A stretch of DNA of 64,000 bases from Pardosa pseudoannulata (GCA_032207245.1 CM063498.1:53317669-53381668); one strand, 5' to 3'. Positions 1 to 14,587 are shown, counted from the stretch's first letter. A program made the numbers and translations. The notes: generated from the sequence alone by a model not told the origin.

Positions 1-642
1 TATTTCAACTAAATTGTACAATATGTGTTTTACACATTTTCTGGGTTTTTTCTTGTATAAATTGTGTATTCTAAATGTTTATAAACTGTTTAAGTTCTTT
101 TGGGTCGGTTGACTTAAAAACGACCTTTGGACATCTGGAAACGAATGAGCTGATCCAGGCGGGGAGTTGACCGCAAGATTGCGTCTTCCTGGTACTGGAA
201 GGTTCTAGAAGAATCACTCTAGGGGAACTGGGACCCCTATAAAAGAAGATTCGCTGGACTAAGAAGAGGACTTTTCTTGAGAGTTGCTTTGGAGTTGTTT
301 TGTGGAGCTCGAGAGGAGTCCATTTGTCTCTCCGATTTCCGGAGCTTGTTTGCTTTAGAGAACGCCAGCGTTCATAAGTGTTTAGAGACCGTAACTTTCG
401 CTTTGATAAGAAGTCGACTTTCGACTTTGTGATATCATTCAATTTATCTTTAATTTTTTTTCAACTTCGTGCATAGAAGTAGGTCTCTGAGAATAACACT
501 TACTCCCATTTTGGATCGTCCTGCATCCTTACTTTCTTCAACGAACTCCAGCATGATACGAACTCTGAGCATTTGATCCTCAGTGTGGAAGCCGACTGTA
601 CTGATCGTAAGCCCGGACATTATAGTGTCAGCCATTCTACTT
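1..642 (+). promoter_or_regulatory. Heat-shock-like Pol II promoter region (possible LTR fragment)
   Basis: GC-richer segment preceding a tandem array. Positions 198-210 read GAA-gg-TTC-ta-GAA, a three-unit heat shock element in the correct alternating phase. A TATAAAAG box follows at 238-245, about 28 bp downstream. This spacing is the arrangement known from hsp70-type promoters, so transcription would start near 265-275 on the + strand. No open reading frame of any recognisable family follows; the downstream 300 bp has several stops in all frames and passes straight into the ~375-bp repeat at 643. The segment could be the promoter of a broken heat-shock gene, of a non-coding RNA, or part of a retroelement LTR. 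I saw no primer-binding site or TG/CA LTR ends that would settle it. The HSE and TATA are directly visible; function is inference. Confidence 0.4.
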
Positions 643-2445
643 GGACTAGGCACTAATTTTATATCTACAAACTTTGAAACTCTTCTCTTTTGAATTTTTT
701 ATTTTGTGATTTTCTATCCACCTTTCTAATTTTACTAGTATATCATCCTCCTCTATCAATTATTCTACAAGGTCATTGTCTGTCTCTGAAAGTCTTAGTA
801 CCAAATCTTCTCTAAAATTGTTAAATGTTACTTCAGTACATTTGTTGGTTTTTACCAAATAAAATGTTTGTAATCAAGGATTTTCTGAACAATATTGTGA
901 GGGAACTAACCATTCGTTGTTCATATAAGAAGAGAGAATCCAATCTCTTTCCCAACAATATTTATTTCGTCTTCCACTTCTATCACTCCTTCTCCATTTC
1001 TAGTTGAACTAGGCACTCATTTTATATCTACAAACATTGAAACTCTTCAGTTTTGAATTTTTATTTTGTGAGCTTCTATCCACTTTTCTTACTTTACTAG
1101 TATATGTTTATATCCTCCTCCTCTTTTAATACTACTTTTAATACTACAAGGTCATTGTCTGTCTCTGAAGGTTCTCCTTGTCTTAGTCCGAAATCTTCTT
1201 TAAAATTGTTAAATATTACTTCAGTACTTTTGTTGGTTTTTACCAAATAAAATGTTTGCATTCAAGGATTTTCTGAACAATAATGTAAAGGAACTAACCA
1301 TTCGTTGTTCATATAACAAAACAGAAGCTCATCTCTTTCCCAACAATATTTATTTCGTCTTCCACTTCTATCACTCCTTCCCCATTTCTAGTTGAACTAG
1401 GCACTCATTTTATATATACAAACATTGAAACTCTTCTCTTTTGAATTATTTATTTTGTGAGCTTCTATCCAATTTTTCTTATTTTACGAGTATATGTTGA
1501 TATCATCCTCATCTATCAATACTTCTACAAGGTCATTGTCTGTCTCTGAAGGTTCTACTTGTCTTAGTCTCAAATCTTCTCTAAAATTCTTAAAAATTAC
1601 TTCAGTACAGTTGTTGGTTTTTAACTAATAAAATGTTTGCATTCAGGGATTTTCTAAACAATATTGTAACGGAACTAACCATTCGTTGTTCATATAAGAA
1701 AAGAGAATCAAGTATATTTTTAAACAATATTTATTTCGTCTTCCACTTTTATCACTCCATCCCCATTTCTAGTTGAACTAGGCACTCATTTTATATGTAC
1801 AAACATTAAAACTCTTCTGTTTTGAATTTTTTATTTTGTGAGCTTCTATCCACCTTTCTTATTTTACTAGTATATGATGATATCATCCTCATCTATCAAT
1901 ACTTCTACAAGGTCATTGTCTGTCTCTGAAGGTTCTTCTTGTCTTAGTTCCAAATCATCTTTAAAATTGTTATATATTATTTCAGTACATTTGTTGCTTT
2001 TTAACAAATAAAATGTTTGCATTCAAGGATTTTCTGAACAATATTGTAGGGGAACTAACCATTTGTTGTTCATAAGAAGAAAAAACTCATCTCTTTCCCA
2101 ATAATATATATATTTTGTCTTCCACTTCTTTCACTTCTTCCGACTTCTAGTTCAACTAGGCACTCATTTTATATCTACAAACATTGAAGCTCTCCTCTTT
2201 TGAATTTTTTATTTTGTGAACTTCTATCCACCTTTCTTATTTTACTAGTATATGTTTATATCATCCTCCTCCATCAATACTTCTGTAAGGTCATTGTCTG
2301 TCTCTGAAGGTTCTTCTTGTCTTAGTCCCAAATCTTCTTTAAAATTGTTAAATTATACTTCAGTACATTTGTTGCTTTCTACCAAATAAAATGTTTGCAT
2401 TCAAGGATTTTCTGAACATTATTGTCAGGTAACTAACCGTTAAAC
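643..2445. repeat. Tandem array, ~375-bp unit, about 5 copies
   Basis: Each unit begins near an 'actaggcactcatttta' string, at about 643, 1006, 1395, 1777 and 2152, giving spacings of about 363, 389, 382 and 375 bp. Inside each unit the same landmarks recur in order: a pyrimidine-rich block, 'ggtcattgtctgtctctgaa', an AATAAA-containing stretch and 'attcaaggattttctgaac'. Copies differ by scattered substitutions and small indels, so the array is old. Small open frames inside it are not conserved between copies and are not called as genes. Confidence 0.85.
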
Positions 2446-3649
2446 TTCTTCTCCATTTACTTTTCTCACATCTTCTATAAAATGGTCAAACATGAATAAA
2501 TTTTCTGGTTTTTCTAACATTAAAAAAATCTGCATTCGAAGGCTTTATATACATGGCCCAGTAATCTCGGGCAATTAAATTTAACAGGGGCTTTTCTTGG
2601 TGTTAAAGCGAGTATAAAATTCACGCGATGTTACATGCATTAAGTAAAAGTATATGTTTTTATCTCTTTATATTTATCTACTCGAGTTTTCCATATGTAA
2701 ACTCTAAATAAATATTGTTAAAGGAAAATACAATTATAAATCCTTAAAGAAAGAGTATTTTCGTAATTTCACTTAACCTAATGTAATTTTCTATCAAAAA
2801 ATATATAAATGTTTAGCAATTTATTTAAAAATTTATCTCGGAATTTCCAGCAGACCAGCACTGTCAATTTTAGTTTGTCACTTACCAATAATTTTTTTTT
2901 TATTTACAAATCCTGATAGTTATATATCGATGATTCACAATTCACGGTGTATTCTAATCAGAAATTTTGTACAGCACTCTGATTAGAGAAACAACTATTT
3001 ATCCTCTTTCATTGTTTAATCTATCAGTTAATTACTGGAGTAACTTGTCACAAAGCACGTCCGCTCTTAGAAAATTGCTATCTGATCGCTAGCACGCGAT
3101 CCCATTTAAGAGTTCGTTGTCAGGTAAACATGTCAGGAAGTTTTTCAAAAGACTTTACTTTCAAGCATTCTACAAAGATCAACATCTCGTGTTTCATGCA
3201 CTACAGTATTATATTTTGAAATAAAGGCGGCAGAGATTAGGATCGATGCTATCTGTTACATGTTTCTCTTAGAATTTCTATAGGATAACTCACGTTACAA
3301 GTGAAAATATTTCACCCTCATTATGAATAGTATTGTTTTTTTCTACATAAATAAAAATTAATTTTTGATTTTTCTTCTTTTATACGTAAAAAAAATACAC
3401 AAATAAAATATAGCTTAATCCATTGTTATTGAGAATGTTAAAATAACACCTAGGTATTTCCTACACAATATGGTAATACACATATTGAACTAGACTATTA
3501 TCTTAGAGTGAAGAGACAGTACAAATTTCAATAGTCAAAGAATGGAGCACTGTAATAAATGCTATTTATTATATTGCAAAAATTTAATACAAGTATAAAA
3601 TTTATAATTTAAACGCACTACAGCTTTAATTTTAAATTTAAGTAATAGT
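2446..3649. other. AT-rich sequence, nothing recognised
   Basis: I see no coding frame of useful length, no tRNA-like structure and no clear repeat in this 1.2-kb stretch on either strand. Confidence 0.5.
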
Positions 3650-4997
<1,348 letters not shown>

Positions 4998-5001
<4 letters not shown>

Positions 5002-5392
5002 CTAATTAATCTGTTTTATTATGAGAAACTTAATTCTAATGATGGGTCCTTGTAGTTCAATTTAGATCATGGTAAATGCAAATCTTTTTTTCTTAAATTT
5101 ATAAATTTTTTGATAATTTTTGTTGATTTTATTTACATGGATTTAAACTGTTACTTCGCCTAATCAATTCCTTGAATTGTTCTTAAAAGTAATTAATTAT
5201 ATAAGCTAATTAAACTGTTTTATTATAAAAAAAATATTTTTATGGGTCCTTATAGTTTAATGTAGAGCATGGTAAATGCAAATCCTTTTCTCTTAACTTT
5301 ATAAATTATTTGAAAATTTTTCTTCATTTTATTTACATGAATTTAAACTGTTACTTCATCTATTTAATTCCTCGAACTGTTCTTAAAAGTAT
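4998..5392. repeat. ~203-bp tandem duplication
   Basis: Two copies, about 4998-5190 and 5200-5392, share 'gctaatta', 'tgggtcctt', 'catggtaaatgcaaat', 'ttatttacatg' and 'ttcttaaaagt' in the same order. The duplication starts directly at the edge of the preceding TA array. Confidence 0.7.
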
Positions 5393-6000
5393 CATGTTGA
5401 AAATATTACTTTTTTATACAGCATCTAAAATGGCATTTAAACCAAAGAAATAATAAAGTAATATTTTTCCTTTATTTTCAAGTAATAAATGAGAAAAGTG
5501 GTTAATGTAAACGTTTATTGACTAAACATATAATATGGATTTAAATAAAACCAAATATCAGCTTGTAAATCTAGTTGAATTGTACAAAACATAACATATG
5601 TGTACATTCCGTTTTCTTCTGATTAACATCAAAGAATACTTTATAAATATGCTGACAAAGAAATGCAAAAAGTGAAGGTAAATTAAATAGTTAAAATGAC
5701 AATTTTAATCCCCGCGTATAAAATATTTCAAAAGAATACATAATTCTGCAACAAACAAAATAGTTTGAAAGAATTTTTTTCCTTAATCGCGTTTTAAAAT
5801 ATAAGATTTTTACATTAGTGGATTTTTTCTTACAATGGGTATCTTTTTTTCCATTTAAAAACATAAAAAGGGAATTTAATAGTACATTCATGTGATAAAA
5901 CAACGTCAGGTACATTTCACAAAACAGGAACATTTAATTTCAAAGCACAAAAACAATTAAACGATTAGATACAATCATCATGAAATTTAACATCATTAAC
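5393..6000. other. AT-rich sequence, nothing recognised
   Basis: No feature supported. An 80-codon open frame on the minus strand (5691-5933) has low complexity, no recognisable domain and no splice context, so it is not called. Confidence 0.4.
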
Positions 6001-6130
6001 ACTTACCATCGTCGTTTTCGATTTCAGTTTAAAGCCAACGTGTTACTGTGCATCATTCTGTTTGTCTCTAACGGCTGTTGCTCGAGCTTCTTCGCCGTTG
6101 CCACTCACTGTTTGTAAAAGTTATGGAGTT
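6001..6130 (-). other. Candidate exon or 5' leader on the minus strand
   Basis: A short island with clearly higher GC than its surroundings. On the minus strand it ends in ATG|GTAAGTG, a near-consensus splice donor at about 6001-6008. One minus-strand frame stays open for about 25 codons (acidic and basic residues, including a run with Gly-Glu-Glu-Ala-Arg-Ala) before a stop. This could be a first non-coding exon of a gene running to the left, or an isolated coding exon fragment. I recognise no protein family. Composition and donor are visible; exon status is inference. Confidence 0.25.
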
Positions 6131-6359
6131 GTGTTCTGCTAATGCTGCGCCTTGACATTCATATATTTTAATTTATCGCCTAGTGGATAATGAAATTTCT
6201 GATCTTTTTTTAAAGCCAAATAAACATGAAAGCGAATGAACATTAGATAAAAATCTAATGTTATATTTATAATAAGATAAATTCTCAGAAAGAGCTGACC
6301 TTCATGAAGGTGCCAGCCAAGATATAAAAATAACTTATATATAATTTATTTTTTATAAT

Positions 6360-7225
6360 TAAATGATTGGTTTGGGAATCTACTATATTTTGTCTGCAAC
6401 AAGGAGGCTTATCATTGAGAGATTTATAACCTTATTTGATTATGCAAGATTAAAGAACACAATCTGCTATCTAACGGCAGTTCTTTTCTAGCTTTCCTGT
6501 TTTCTTTTATTAATGATCAAGACATGACATGCATTCCGGATAAAGATGCACATTTTTAGGTTTATCAGAACATCATACATAAAAAAAACTAAAAAAAATT
6601 TAATTTTCATATTTAAGATCCTTAAACAACTTGTTCAGTTTTTTTTATATGAGAATTGCATTTCACATAAGTTAGAAAGATTTAATCTAACATAATCTGC
6701 TACCTAAAGGCATCTCTCTTCTAGATTCCAAGTGTTTACTTCCATTAATGTACAAACTATGACTTTCATGCCCGGATTAAATGATTGGTTTTGGAATCTG
6801 AGATATTTTCTTTGAAACAGAGAAGCTTATTATTGAGAAGACTTACGTATAAGCTTGTGCGAATATTTCCGAATTTTCATTCTATCGTCAAGATTAAAGT
6901 TAACATAATCTGCTTTCTAAAGGCAGCCCTTTTCTGGATTTCCTGTTTCCTTCTATTAATTAATGATCAAGATATGGCATGAATTCCGGATAAGATGCAC
7001 ATTTTTAGGTTTATCAGAACATCATACATAAAAAAAACTAAAAAAAAATTAATTTCCATATTTAAGATCCTTAAACAACTTGTTCAGTTTTTTTATATGA
7101 GAATTGCATTTCACATAAGTTAGAAAGATTTAATCTAACATAATCTGCTACCTAAAGGCATCTCTCTTCTAGATTCCAAGTGTTTACTTCCATTAATGTA
7201 CAAACTATGACTTTCATGCCGGATA
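6360..7225. repeat. 450-bp tandem duplication
   Basis: Positions 6540-6780 and 6990-7220 are nearly identical at an offset of 450 bp, including 'cacatttttaggtttatcag', 'gatccttaaacaacttgttc' and 'ctaaaggcatctctcttcta'. The 5' portions (from 6360 and 6780) also match but are more diverged. The duplication is fairly young compared with other arrays here. Confidence 0.8.
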
Positions 7226-7484
7226 AGAGGAACTTATTTGGTTGTATTGACTTGTCATAGATTTATAAATAAACAGTTCAGAAAGTTTCAATGTCCTTAT
7301 TTAAGATCATAAACGAACGTGTTCAATTTTCTTATATGCAAAAGATTTCCGAGACATTAAAATACCTTATTTATTAACTTATGATTATGCATTGCTAAAA
7401 TACAGTAACAAGATTTGTTATTGTTAAAAGCTTAAAATGTTTTCATATTTATAAAAAAGTAACCTGTTCTTATAAATATAAATA

Positions 7485-7785
7485 ATAGTATTATTAAAAT
7501 GGGCTTATATACTGTTATATTTAAGGGGGCTTTGTAACATTAGAATTGAAATGGCTTTAAGAAAACAACTTATTTTTGGTTCTATGTAAAATAAAAAATT
7601 TTGAAGTATTTAGAAAATTTTGTCATAGATCAGTAACAGGATCATTAACACTCTTAGGTTTGTCACACATGTGAAATCAATACATTTTACAAATTTATAA
7701 AATATATAAAAATGTGAAAATCATATAAACCAATGCCCGTAAAACAACTTTTAAAATCCGTAAGTTAAACTTATCATATATATTT
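7485..7785 (+). repeat. Dispersed repeat X, copy 2
   Basis: Second copy of the 3650-3937 repeat in the same orientation, ending in 'gtaagttaaacttatcatatatat'-type sequence without an expanded TA array. The homology stops at the same place as in copy 1. Confidence 0.7.
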
Positions 7786-8429
7786 TTTGGCAGACAGCAG
7801 TGGACTTTTAAAATTTTTTTTTAGAATGGACTTTCTTAAACATCAAATATAATATTACTAATATTTTAATATTAAAAAATTTTAAATTATATCTAGAAAA
7901 TATAAATTGCTTTAAACATCATTATTTCAAAAATGAATTTATTGAAAGTTCTCTTTGATAATATCTTTTACATACAGCAATACTAATTTTGATTTTAATA
8001 TTTTACTATATTTTACATTAAGAACATTTTTAGGCTTTTTATTAGCATTATTAGAAATAATTGCATAGGGAAATGTTAGAATTATATTTATTATAATATC
8101 ATAGATATTATAGTCTTGATTTTTCTTATTATTTGTACTATTTACTAACTGGGTGAAGTAGAAATATCAAATTTTCAGTCAATGAGTACTTAACTGAAAC
8201 TACATTATATATTTCAAAGAAATGGAAAATTACATTACTAGTAAAATCTATTGAATTGTAAAACACTTTGAATTGTGTGATATCAGAGGCTACATGATAA
8301 ATAATAAGTTGTCAGATGTGTAATCCGCATAAAACAGAAAATTATTAGACCACTCCTGACTTCCTAAAAAACCAGTAATCTGTAAAATAAGCTGAATTTG
8401 ATTAGTTTTCTTTATATTTTTTCTACTTT
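7786..8429. other. AT-rich sequence, nothing recognised
   Basis: No coding frame, RNA gene or clear repeat is supported here. Confidence 0.4.
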
Positions 8430-11400
8430 ATTACACTTTTATACTGTCAGTTTCTGGAGTATATAATGTAATTTTTAAATGTCTAATGAATCTTCGTGAA
8501 ATGTCAAATACACTTTCATTATGCACGGTATCAATAAAAATAAATATTACTCTAAACAAAGGAAATACATTTAACTAAGAACAAAATAAAAAAACTCTAA
8601 ATACTGCACTCTATCACACCGCACCATCTATTATGTAAGGCTCTAGAAAATCTGAGTAAAATAATCGAGTCTAGATGAAGTGTAATTCAGCACAAGAACA
8701 TTTTTTCCCGTTTAACTGAAAATGTAACAACCCGAACAAAATCCTTGAATAGATTTATGAAATTTAAATTTTCCATAGAATTATTTTTTTCTTTCATTGT
8801 GAACAAATTCATAACTTTTTTCTTGTTTTTCGCCAAAGCTATATTTGAATAAACATTAATTAGCTATATGTCACACTATTTTGTAGTCTTATCGTGATGT
8901 TTACAAATCATTGCTGTAAAATATTATCTTAGTATCATTAAACTTCACGCGTTTAAACTGTAAAAACTGTAATTAATTAAATAAATCAAATTAATAATTT
9001 TAATCACATAACATTTAAAATTTTTTTCATAAAATTAACATTCTTTTTACTTCATTCACCTTTAACGATTTATACAAATGTATTATATGTAACTGTGTTT
9101 ATGATGTGTAAAATTGTTTTTTGAATGGTTTGTATAATATTTTTCAATTTTAATTTTATATATTTTAACATTAATTTATTCTGTTCACTGTGTAACTTTT
9201 CATACCACAAAATCACCTTTTGGAGTGTAAAACCAGCTGATAGGTTTTCCTCCGTTTCTTCTACTTTATTATGCAGTTTATTACACATTTTTTTCCACAT
9301 TTCATGAGTATACTGTGCGATTTTTAAATGACTTACTTCTTCATTTTACACGGCAACAATAAAAAGCACATACAACTCTAGACAAATAAAGAAGGTAACT
9401 CAGGTCAATAAGAAAAAACTCGAAAGAGTACACTCTATTGCACCGAGTCATTTATTTTGTAAGGCTCCAGAAAATCTGAGTAAAGAAAGCGGAGTCTAGA
9501 TGAAGTAAGATTCAGCCCAAGAGAGGTTTTTCCCTTTTAACTGCAAATGTAACAACCCGAACAAAATCCTTGAGTAAATTCATGCAATTCAAATTTTAAC
9601 GGGTTCATCTTTTTTTTTTTATCATGAAGAAATTTATATTTTCTGTCCTATAAAGAAAACAACTTTTTTGAAAGAGGTGTATTTGAACAAACAGTATTTA
9701 GCTATATGTCACACTATTTTGGAGTGATCGTGGATTTTACAAATCATTGCTGTGAAATATTACTTCAGTGTTATTTAATTTTACGTATTTAGATTGTAAA
9801 TGCAGAACTAATCAATCAAGCTAATAATATTTATCTCACAAGTTTCCTTTTTTATATAAAATCAAAATGCTTTTTGCTTCATAGTGTTTCAAAGATTTAT
9901 ACAAACATATTAGGTTTCTATCTTTATCATGTGATCCTAATTTGCTTTAAAATAAACGTACTATATTTTTAATTTATACTTTGATTTATTAAATTTCTTA
10001 AATTCAATATGAATTTCAATCTTTCAGAAAATTTTATTTAACATTCCTAAAATTAAAATCTACCAAATAATAATAACAGCTTAGTGAGTAAAATCATATC
10101 CGCGTGTATTTAAAAAAGTTACTTTTATTAATATTTTGACAACAAAATAAGAATACAATAAAATAATAGACAGATTTCGAAATGTAATAAAATAGATTTA
10201 AATATTAACTGTAGGTTTTAATTACCTAATTATTCAGCCATGTGTGCTGAGATAAAATTCTAGCATTATTTTAAATTAAATGGAAAGTTACAGATTTATT
10301 AAAAAAATTAAACAAAATAATATGTTCAATTAATATAATTCCAGTTTTACAATGTATCCTTGTATTATGGGGTAGAAATGATTAGATGTGCCTAAAAAAA
10401 ACACAAAACATATACCTTTAATGCATTTTTTGTACTTTGCTTAAACACTTTTTCAAATTTCAATTGTAAGAAGTACAAACGTCAAAACACTGAAAATTAT
10501 CGGATCTCTCGTGACTTAAAGAGCAAGAAAATTCCATATTTGAATAGTTTTCTATAGCATGTCTTAATTTTATCTTTAAACAATCATAGCAATAGTTTCT
10601 TGTACATAGTATGTATCTTTGCGTATCCCAAATACACTTTCATTGTGCGCCGAAACAATGAAAAATGAACTCCCAATAAAACATAAAAATTTTCCCATTT
10701 TTAAGACGACAGTGGACCTTTAGAGCAAACTTTTTTTTCTTTTAAATGAATGATCTTGAAGATTGACTATGTTATTAGTAATACTGATATATAAATATCT
10801 TAAAAATTTGAAAGCAAAATATTAATTAGTTTTGGAATTATTAATTATTAGTTGTTTCATAATTAGCTTAATTAAAAATGCTCCAGGCGCATCGATTTTG
10901 CGTAAAATATTATAAAAAAATTAAAGTATACCTTATAGATTTTACAAAAAAATGTAGTTGTTTCCATAGATATTCATAGAAAATATAAAGAGAAAAAAAT
11001 AATTATGATGATGATAAACATATTTTGCAGAATAAACAGCTATAGCGGTTAATTAAAATGCATAACTAACATATTATATGCTTCAAAACATACCCGTTTC
11101 AACTAGACTTTATTTTATAATCTCTAACGTAAATAATACTGGAATTTCAGAGACAATGATCTATTTTCAATCCGCCTGGGGTACTTTAAACATTTGTAAT
11201 ACATGGAAATGTATAATATAATTTGTAATACTGAGTAAACAACATTTGAAGTTATTATTGCTATACCCATAAGTAATGATAAGCTTACTATACCCATAAG
11301 TAATGATAAAATGATGGGAATGAAAAAATTGTTTTTGCTCCGTATTCCTAACGATATATTTTTCACTATACACTAAAATCCAAAATTTGAATTTTCGGTC

Positions 11401-12030
11401 GATTTTAGCCAATTTGAAAGTCTACGATCATTTAATATTACACATTCATAACATTAGTTTATTGTGTATATGTGTATTTTTATACCTCAAAAAGACTTTC
11501 ATTATGCAGTTAACTAAGAAAAAATATACACAAAACTGAACAAAAGAAAAATGCAACAAAAGGCAAAACTGGAAGGACTATGTATTGCACCACATCATCT
11601 ATTATGTAACACTCCATAAAATCTGAATAAACGCAATCTAGATGGAGTGTGATTCAGATCAAAAGCAGTATTTTTCTTTAACTGCAGATCTAACAACCCA
11701 ACCAAAATCCTGGAGTAAATCTCATGTAATGCAAATTTCTGACAAGTTCGACTTTTTTATTTCATCTGGAAGAAATTCATAATATTTTTCTTTGTAAAGT
11801 AAACACGAGTTTTTTAAAAGTGGTATTTTTGAATAAACAAGATTTTTCTATATGTCAAAATATTTTTAAAGTGCTTTCGGTTTTTATCAATAGTTTGTTA
11901 CTTTAGGTATTAATTTTGTGTGAGTTAACTATGTGTAAATGCAATTTAAAGTAGGATTAAAGTAATCTAATTAATAACTTTAATTGCATAATTTTTGAAA
12001 ATTTTTATTAAATTTAAAGTGTTCTGAGAT
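8430..12030. repeat. Degenerate long tandem repeat, unit ~840 bp
   Basis: A composite block recurs: 'ttattacac' then 'cactttcattatgc' or a relative, then 'ctctat.gcacc.catctatt.tgtaa', then 'tgtaacaacccgaacaaaatcc', then 'atatgtca.actatttt'. Copies are seen near 8430-8960, 9265-9780, 10600-10700 (partial) and 11440-11890. Spacing of the first two is about 835 bp and of the last two about 840 bp; the middle interval is longer and partly unrelated. Divergence is high, so this is an old array. Confidence 0.65.
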
Positions 12031-12102
12031 ACTTTATTTTTCATTACAATGTACATATTTTTCATTACATATGTAATATAAAAACATTTCTCTGATTATT
12101 GT

Positions 12103-12105
<3 letters not shown>

Positions 12106-12186
<81 letters not shown>

Positions 12187-12305
12187 CATATATATATACA
12201 TATATATACATATATATACATATATATATATATACATATATATATATACATATATATATATACATATATACACATATATATATATACATATATATATACA
12301 TATAC

Positions 12306-12336
<31 letters not shown>

Positions 12337-12355
12337 CATATATATACATATATAT

Positions 12356-12441
<86 letters not shown>
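12106..12441. repeat. Compound microsatellite (CT)n-(TA)n-(CA)n-(TA)n-(TG)n
   Basis: CT tract at 12106-12145, then TA with regular TACATA interruptions, then CA (about 12356-12373), TA (12374-12406) and TG (12407-12441). The last three blocks are self-complementary: CA on one side pairs with TG on the other around a TA core. Confidence 0.97.
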
Positions 12442-12443
<2 letters not shown>

Positions 12444-12786
12444 AAATAAATCTATGTAATCTCTTAAGTATTCGATTTTATGTAACGCGTTAAAACTCAA
12501 TGCAAAGTTAGAAAATTCAGAAATATTTATTAAATATGCAACTATAAAATTATTTTCTATAAATTAATTTATTAAGTCAGGGATATAAACAAATATTAGA
12601 AATTGCAATATTAGAAGTAATCGAATTTAAAGTAATAGATTAGAAATGAAAAAAGAATAATATTTTAATTACTTTACTTGCACAATTTTTGAAATATTTT
12701 AGTATAATTGATCTTATGTAAAATATAACACGAGATTTTCATATATTAAAATTACGAATTAGTTTCAGTGTTTCAAGCGAAAATTT
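12442..12786. other. AT-rich sequence, nothing recognised
   Basis: No supported feature. Confidence 0.4.
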
Positions 12787-12980
12787 TACATAAACGGTTT
12801 ACATTATTCCCTGATCTTTTAAAATTACTACTTATTTTATTCCATCTAATTGACAAATTATGCATATTTATAGTGCTTCAAAATTGTATAAACAGTTTAC
12901 ATAATTCCCTGTTCCCTCGAAAATACTATTTATTTTATTGCATCTAATTGGCCGATTTTGCATATTTATAGTGCTTTAAA
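12787..12980. repeat. ~97-bp tandem duplication
   Basis: Two adjacent copies sharing 'gtttacat.attccctg', 'ttattttattccatctaatt' (one base differs), 'tgcatatttatagtgctt' and 'aaaattgtataaa'. Confidence 0.7.
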
Positions 12981-13507
12981 ATTGTATAAAGAATTCATGT
13001 CTATTCAGGAAATAAGTATGCAATATAAATACGCAGACAATTGACATTAAAAGAAACTTTCCTCCAAGTGTCAAAGTACCCCATTTTCAAATTTTACAAC
13101 TTAAAGACATTAAATCTCTAAAGAACTCATACAAATTTAACTCAGATATCTAAGATCTCCAAGAAAACTATTTAAAGCTATATGCCTTTCTTCTATTATG
13201 AGAGGGATATTTTATTAAAATTCGTACAAGAAGCATTTTATGAAAATATATTGAAAAATGGAGAAAAATAACGTTTAATCTAGTAATATGCATGATTAAA
13301 ACCATATGTGAAACTATAAAATTTAGATTTGAATGTGTATGTATGCGTAAAAGAGAGAGAAAAATAAAAAGAGAGAAGGAACTAATAAATAGTAAATAAA
13401 TATAACTTTATGGGTGTGTACATAAATAAACAACCTACTCCTATCTCAAGTAAAAACATACGTTTTCAAACATGTTCTGAGTATTATTTGATTGATATTT
13501 GGTATTA
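12981..13507. other. AT-rich sequence before the pogo element
   Basis: No gene or repeat recognised in these ~520 bp. Confidence 0.4.
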
Positions 13508-14281
13508 CAGTAGAACCTCGGTATAACGACCCCCTGTGTTACCAACATCATATGGTCGTTGTAACGAACTGAAAACATAATTTTAAAAAATGAGCAAAGA
13601 AATGATGCAACATTACATGCATAGAGAACACTTCTATTTATTTGTATTTCCATTACTGAATTTTTAAAAAAAAAGTCTTTGATTGAAGTCTCTTTCAAGT
13701 TCATTTGGAAATTATTTTATTATCACTGATTCCATATCCGTTGGATTTTGAAGGAAATCTTCAGAATTACACTGTCTTTCAAAATATTGACGCAAGGCAT
13801 TGATTGCATTGAAGGCTTCTTTTTCATTCACTTTTTCAAAAGCTTGGACGATTTCTTCTCCGTCGTTGGAATTGCAGATTTCTTCATTTCCGGTAATACG
13901 GGCAATAAAATCGTCCTCATTCAAATTTTCTCAGCAGCACTGTAAAGTTTCGTCTACCGCAACAAACTCATCAACAGGTAATTGAAGATTTAATTCTCCC
14001 CTTTCTTCAAGACCCCTACCTTCCTTTAAGCAAACACGATGAGTGAAGTACAAGTTTCTTGAAGTTGCACCACAGTACAATAATTTTGAAAGAGCCCACG
14101 TGCTCATGAGTTCTGCGAACTAAAATTGGCGATCATTATAGCGAAATATAATACACTTGGGGTTGTTGTAATGATTCAAAATTAACATTATTCCTATGGT
14201 AAAATGATTGGGACTTTTTAAGATTGTCGTTCTAACGAAGGGGAAGTTGTATCGTGGGGTCGTTAATAAGAGATTCTACTG
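13508..14281 (-). mobile_element. pogo/Tigger-type DNA transposon, internally deleted
   Basis: The left end reads CAGTAGAACCTCGGTATAAC and the right end, reverse-complemented, starts CAGTAGAATCTC and ends TTAACGACC. These are the terminal inverted repeats typical of pogo/Tigger elements (about 24 bp, imperfect). Both ends abut TA, the expected target-site duplication for the Tc1/mariner/pogo group. Length is 774 bp against more than 2 kb for autonomous members, so this copy has lost most of its interior. It retains only the 3' part of the transposase gene, on the minus strand. Confidence 0.85.
13712..14040 (-). pseudogene. Tigger-like transposase, C-terminal remnant
   Basis: About 105 codons read on the minus strand with one in-frame TGA near 13934. 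The final stretch (13924 to 13712) is an acidic segment followed by an amphipathic helix with Ala-Ile-Asn-Ala-Leu-Arg-Gln-Tyr, ending at a natural stop. Acidic linker plus short helix is how Tigger/jerky-type transposases end, after the DDE catalytic domain. The catalytic domain and the N-terminal DNA-binding domains are absent. Its position and orientation inside terminal repeats of the same family support the assignment. It cannot be functional. Confidence 0.6.
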
Positions 14282-14587
14282 TATATACAAATGATTTATA
14301 TTAATATTTCAAAACAAACCATCTGTTTTTTTTTTATTTATTGTAATCTGAAATGAATCCAATATGGTATAGTTCATTTTAGTATTTTTCAAGACAAGTA
14401 ACTGTGCATTAAAAGATCGAGAAAAGGCATGCAGAAATAAAAGTTATTCATTTTGAAGTTTATTATAAGGAATTATTCAAAAATGTATAATGTAATAATA
14501 AAAATGGATTTTACATTTTACTTTATGATTGATTATGAACAGTTTAGTGAATAAATGAGGTCTCGAAAATTTAAACTTTTGTTAACA

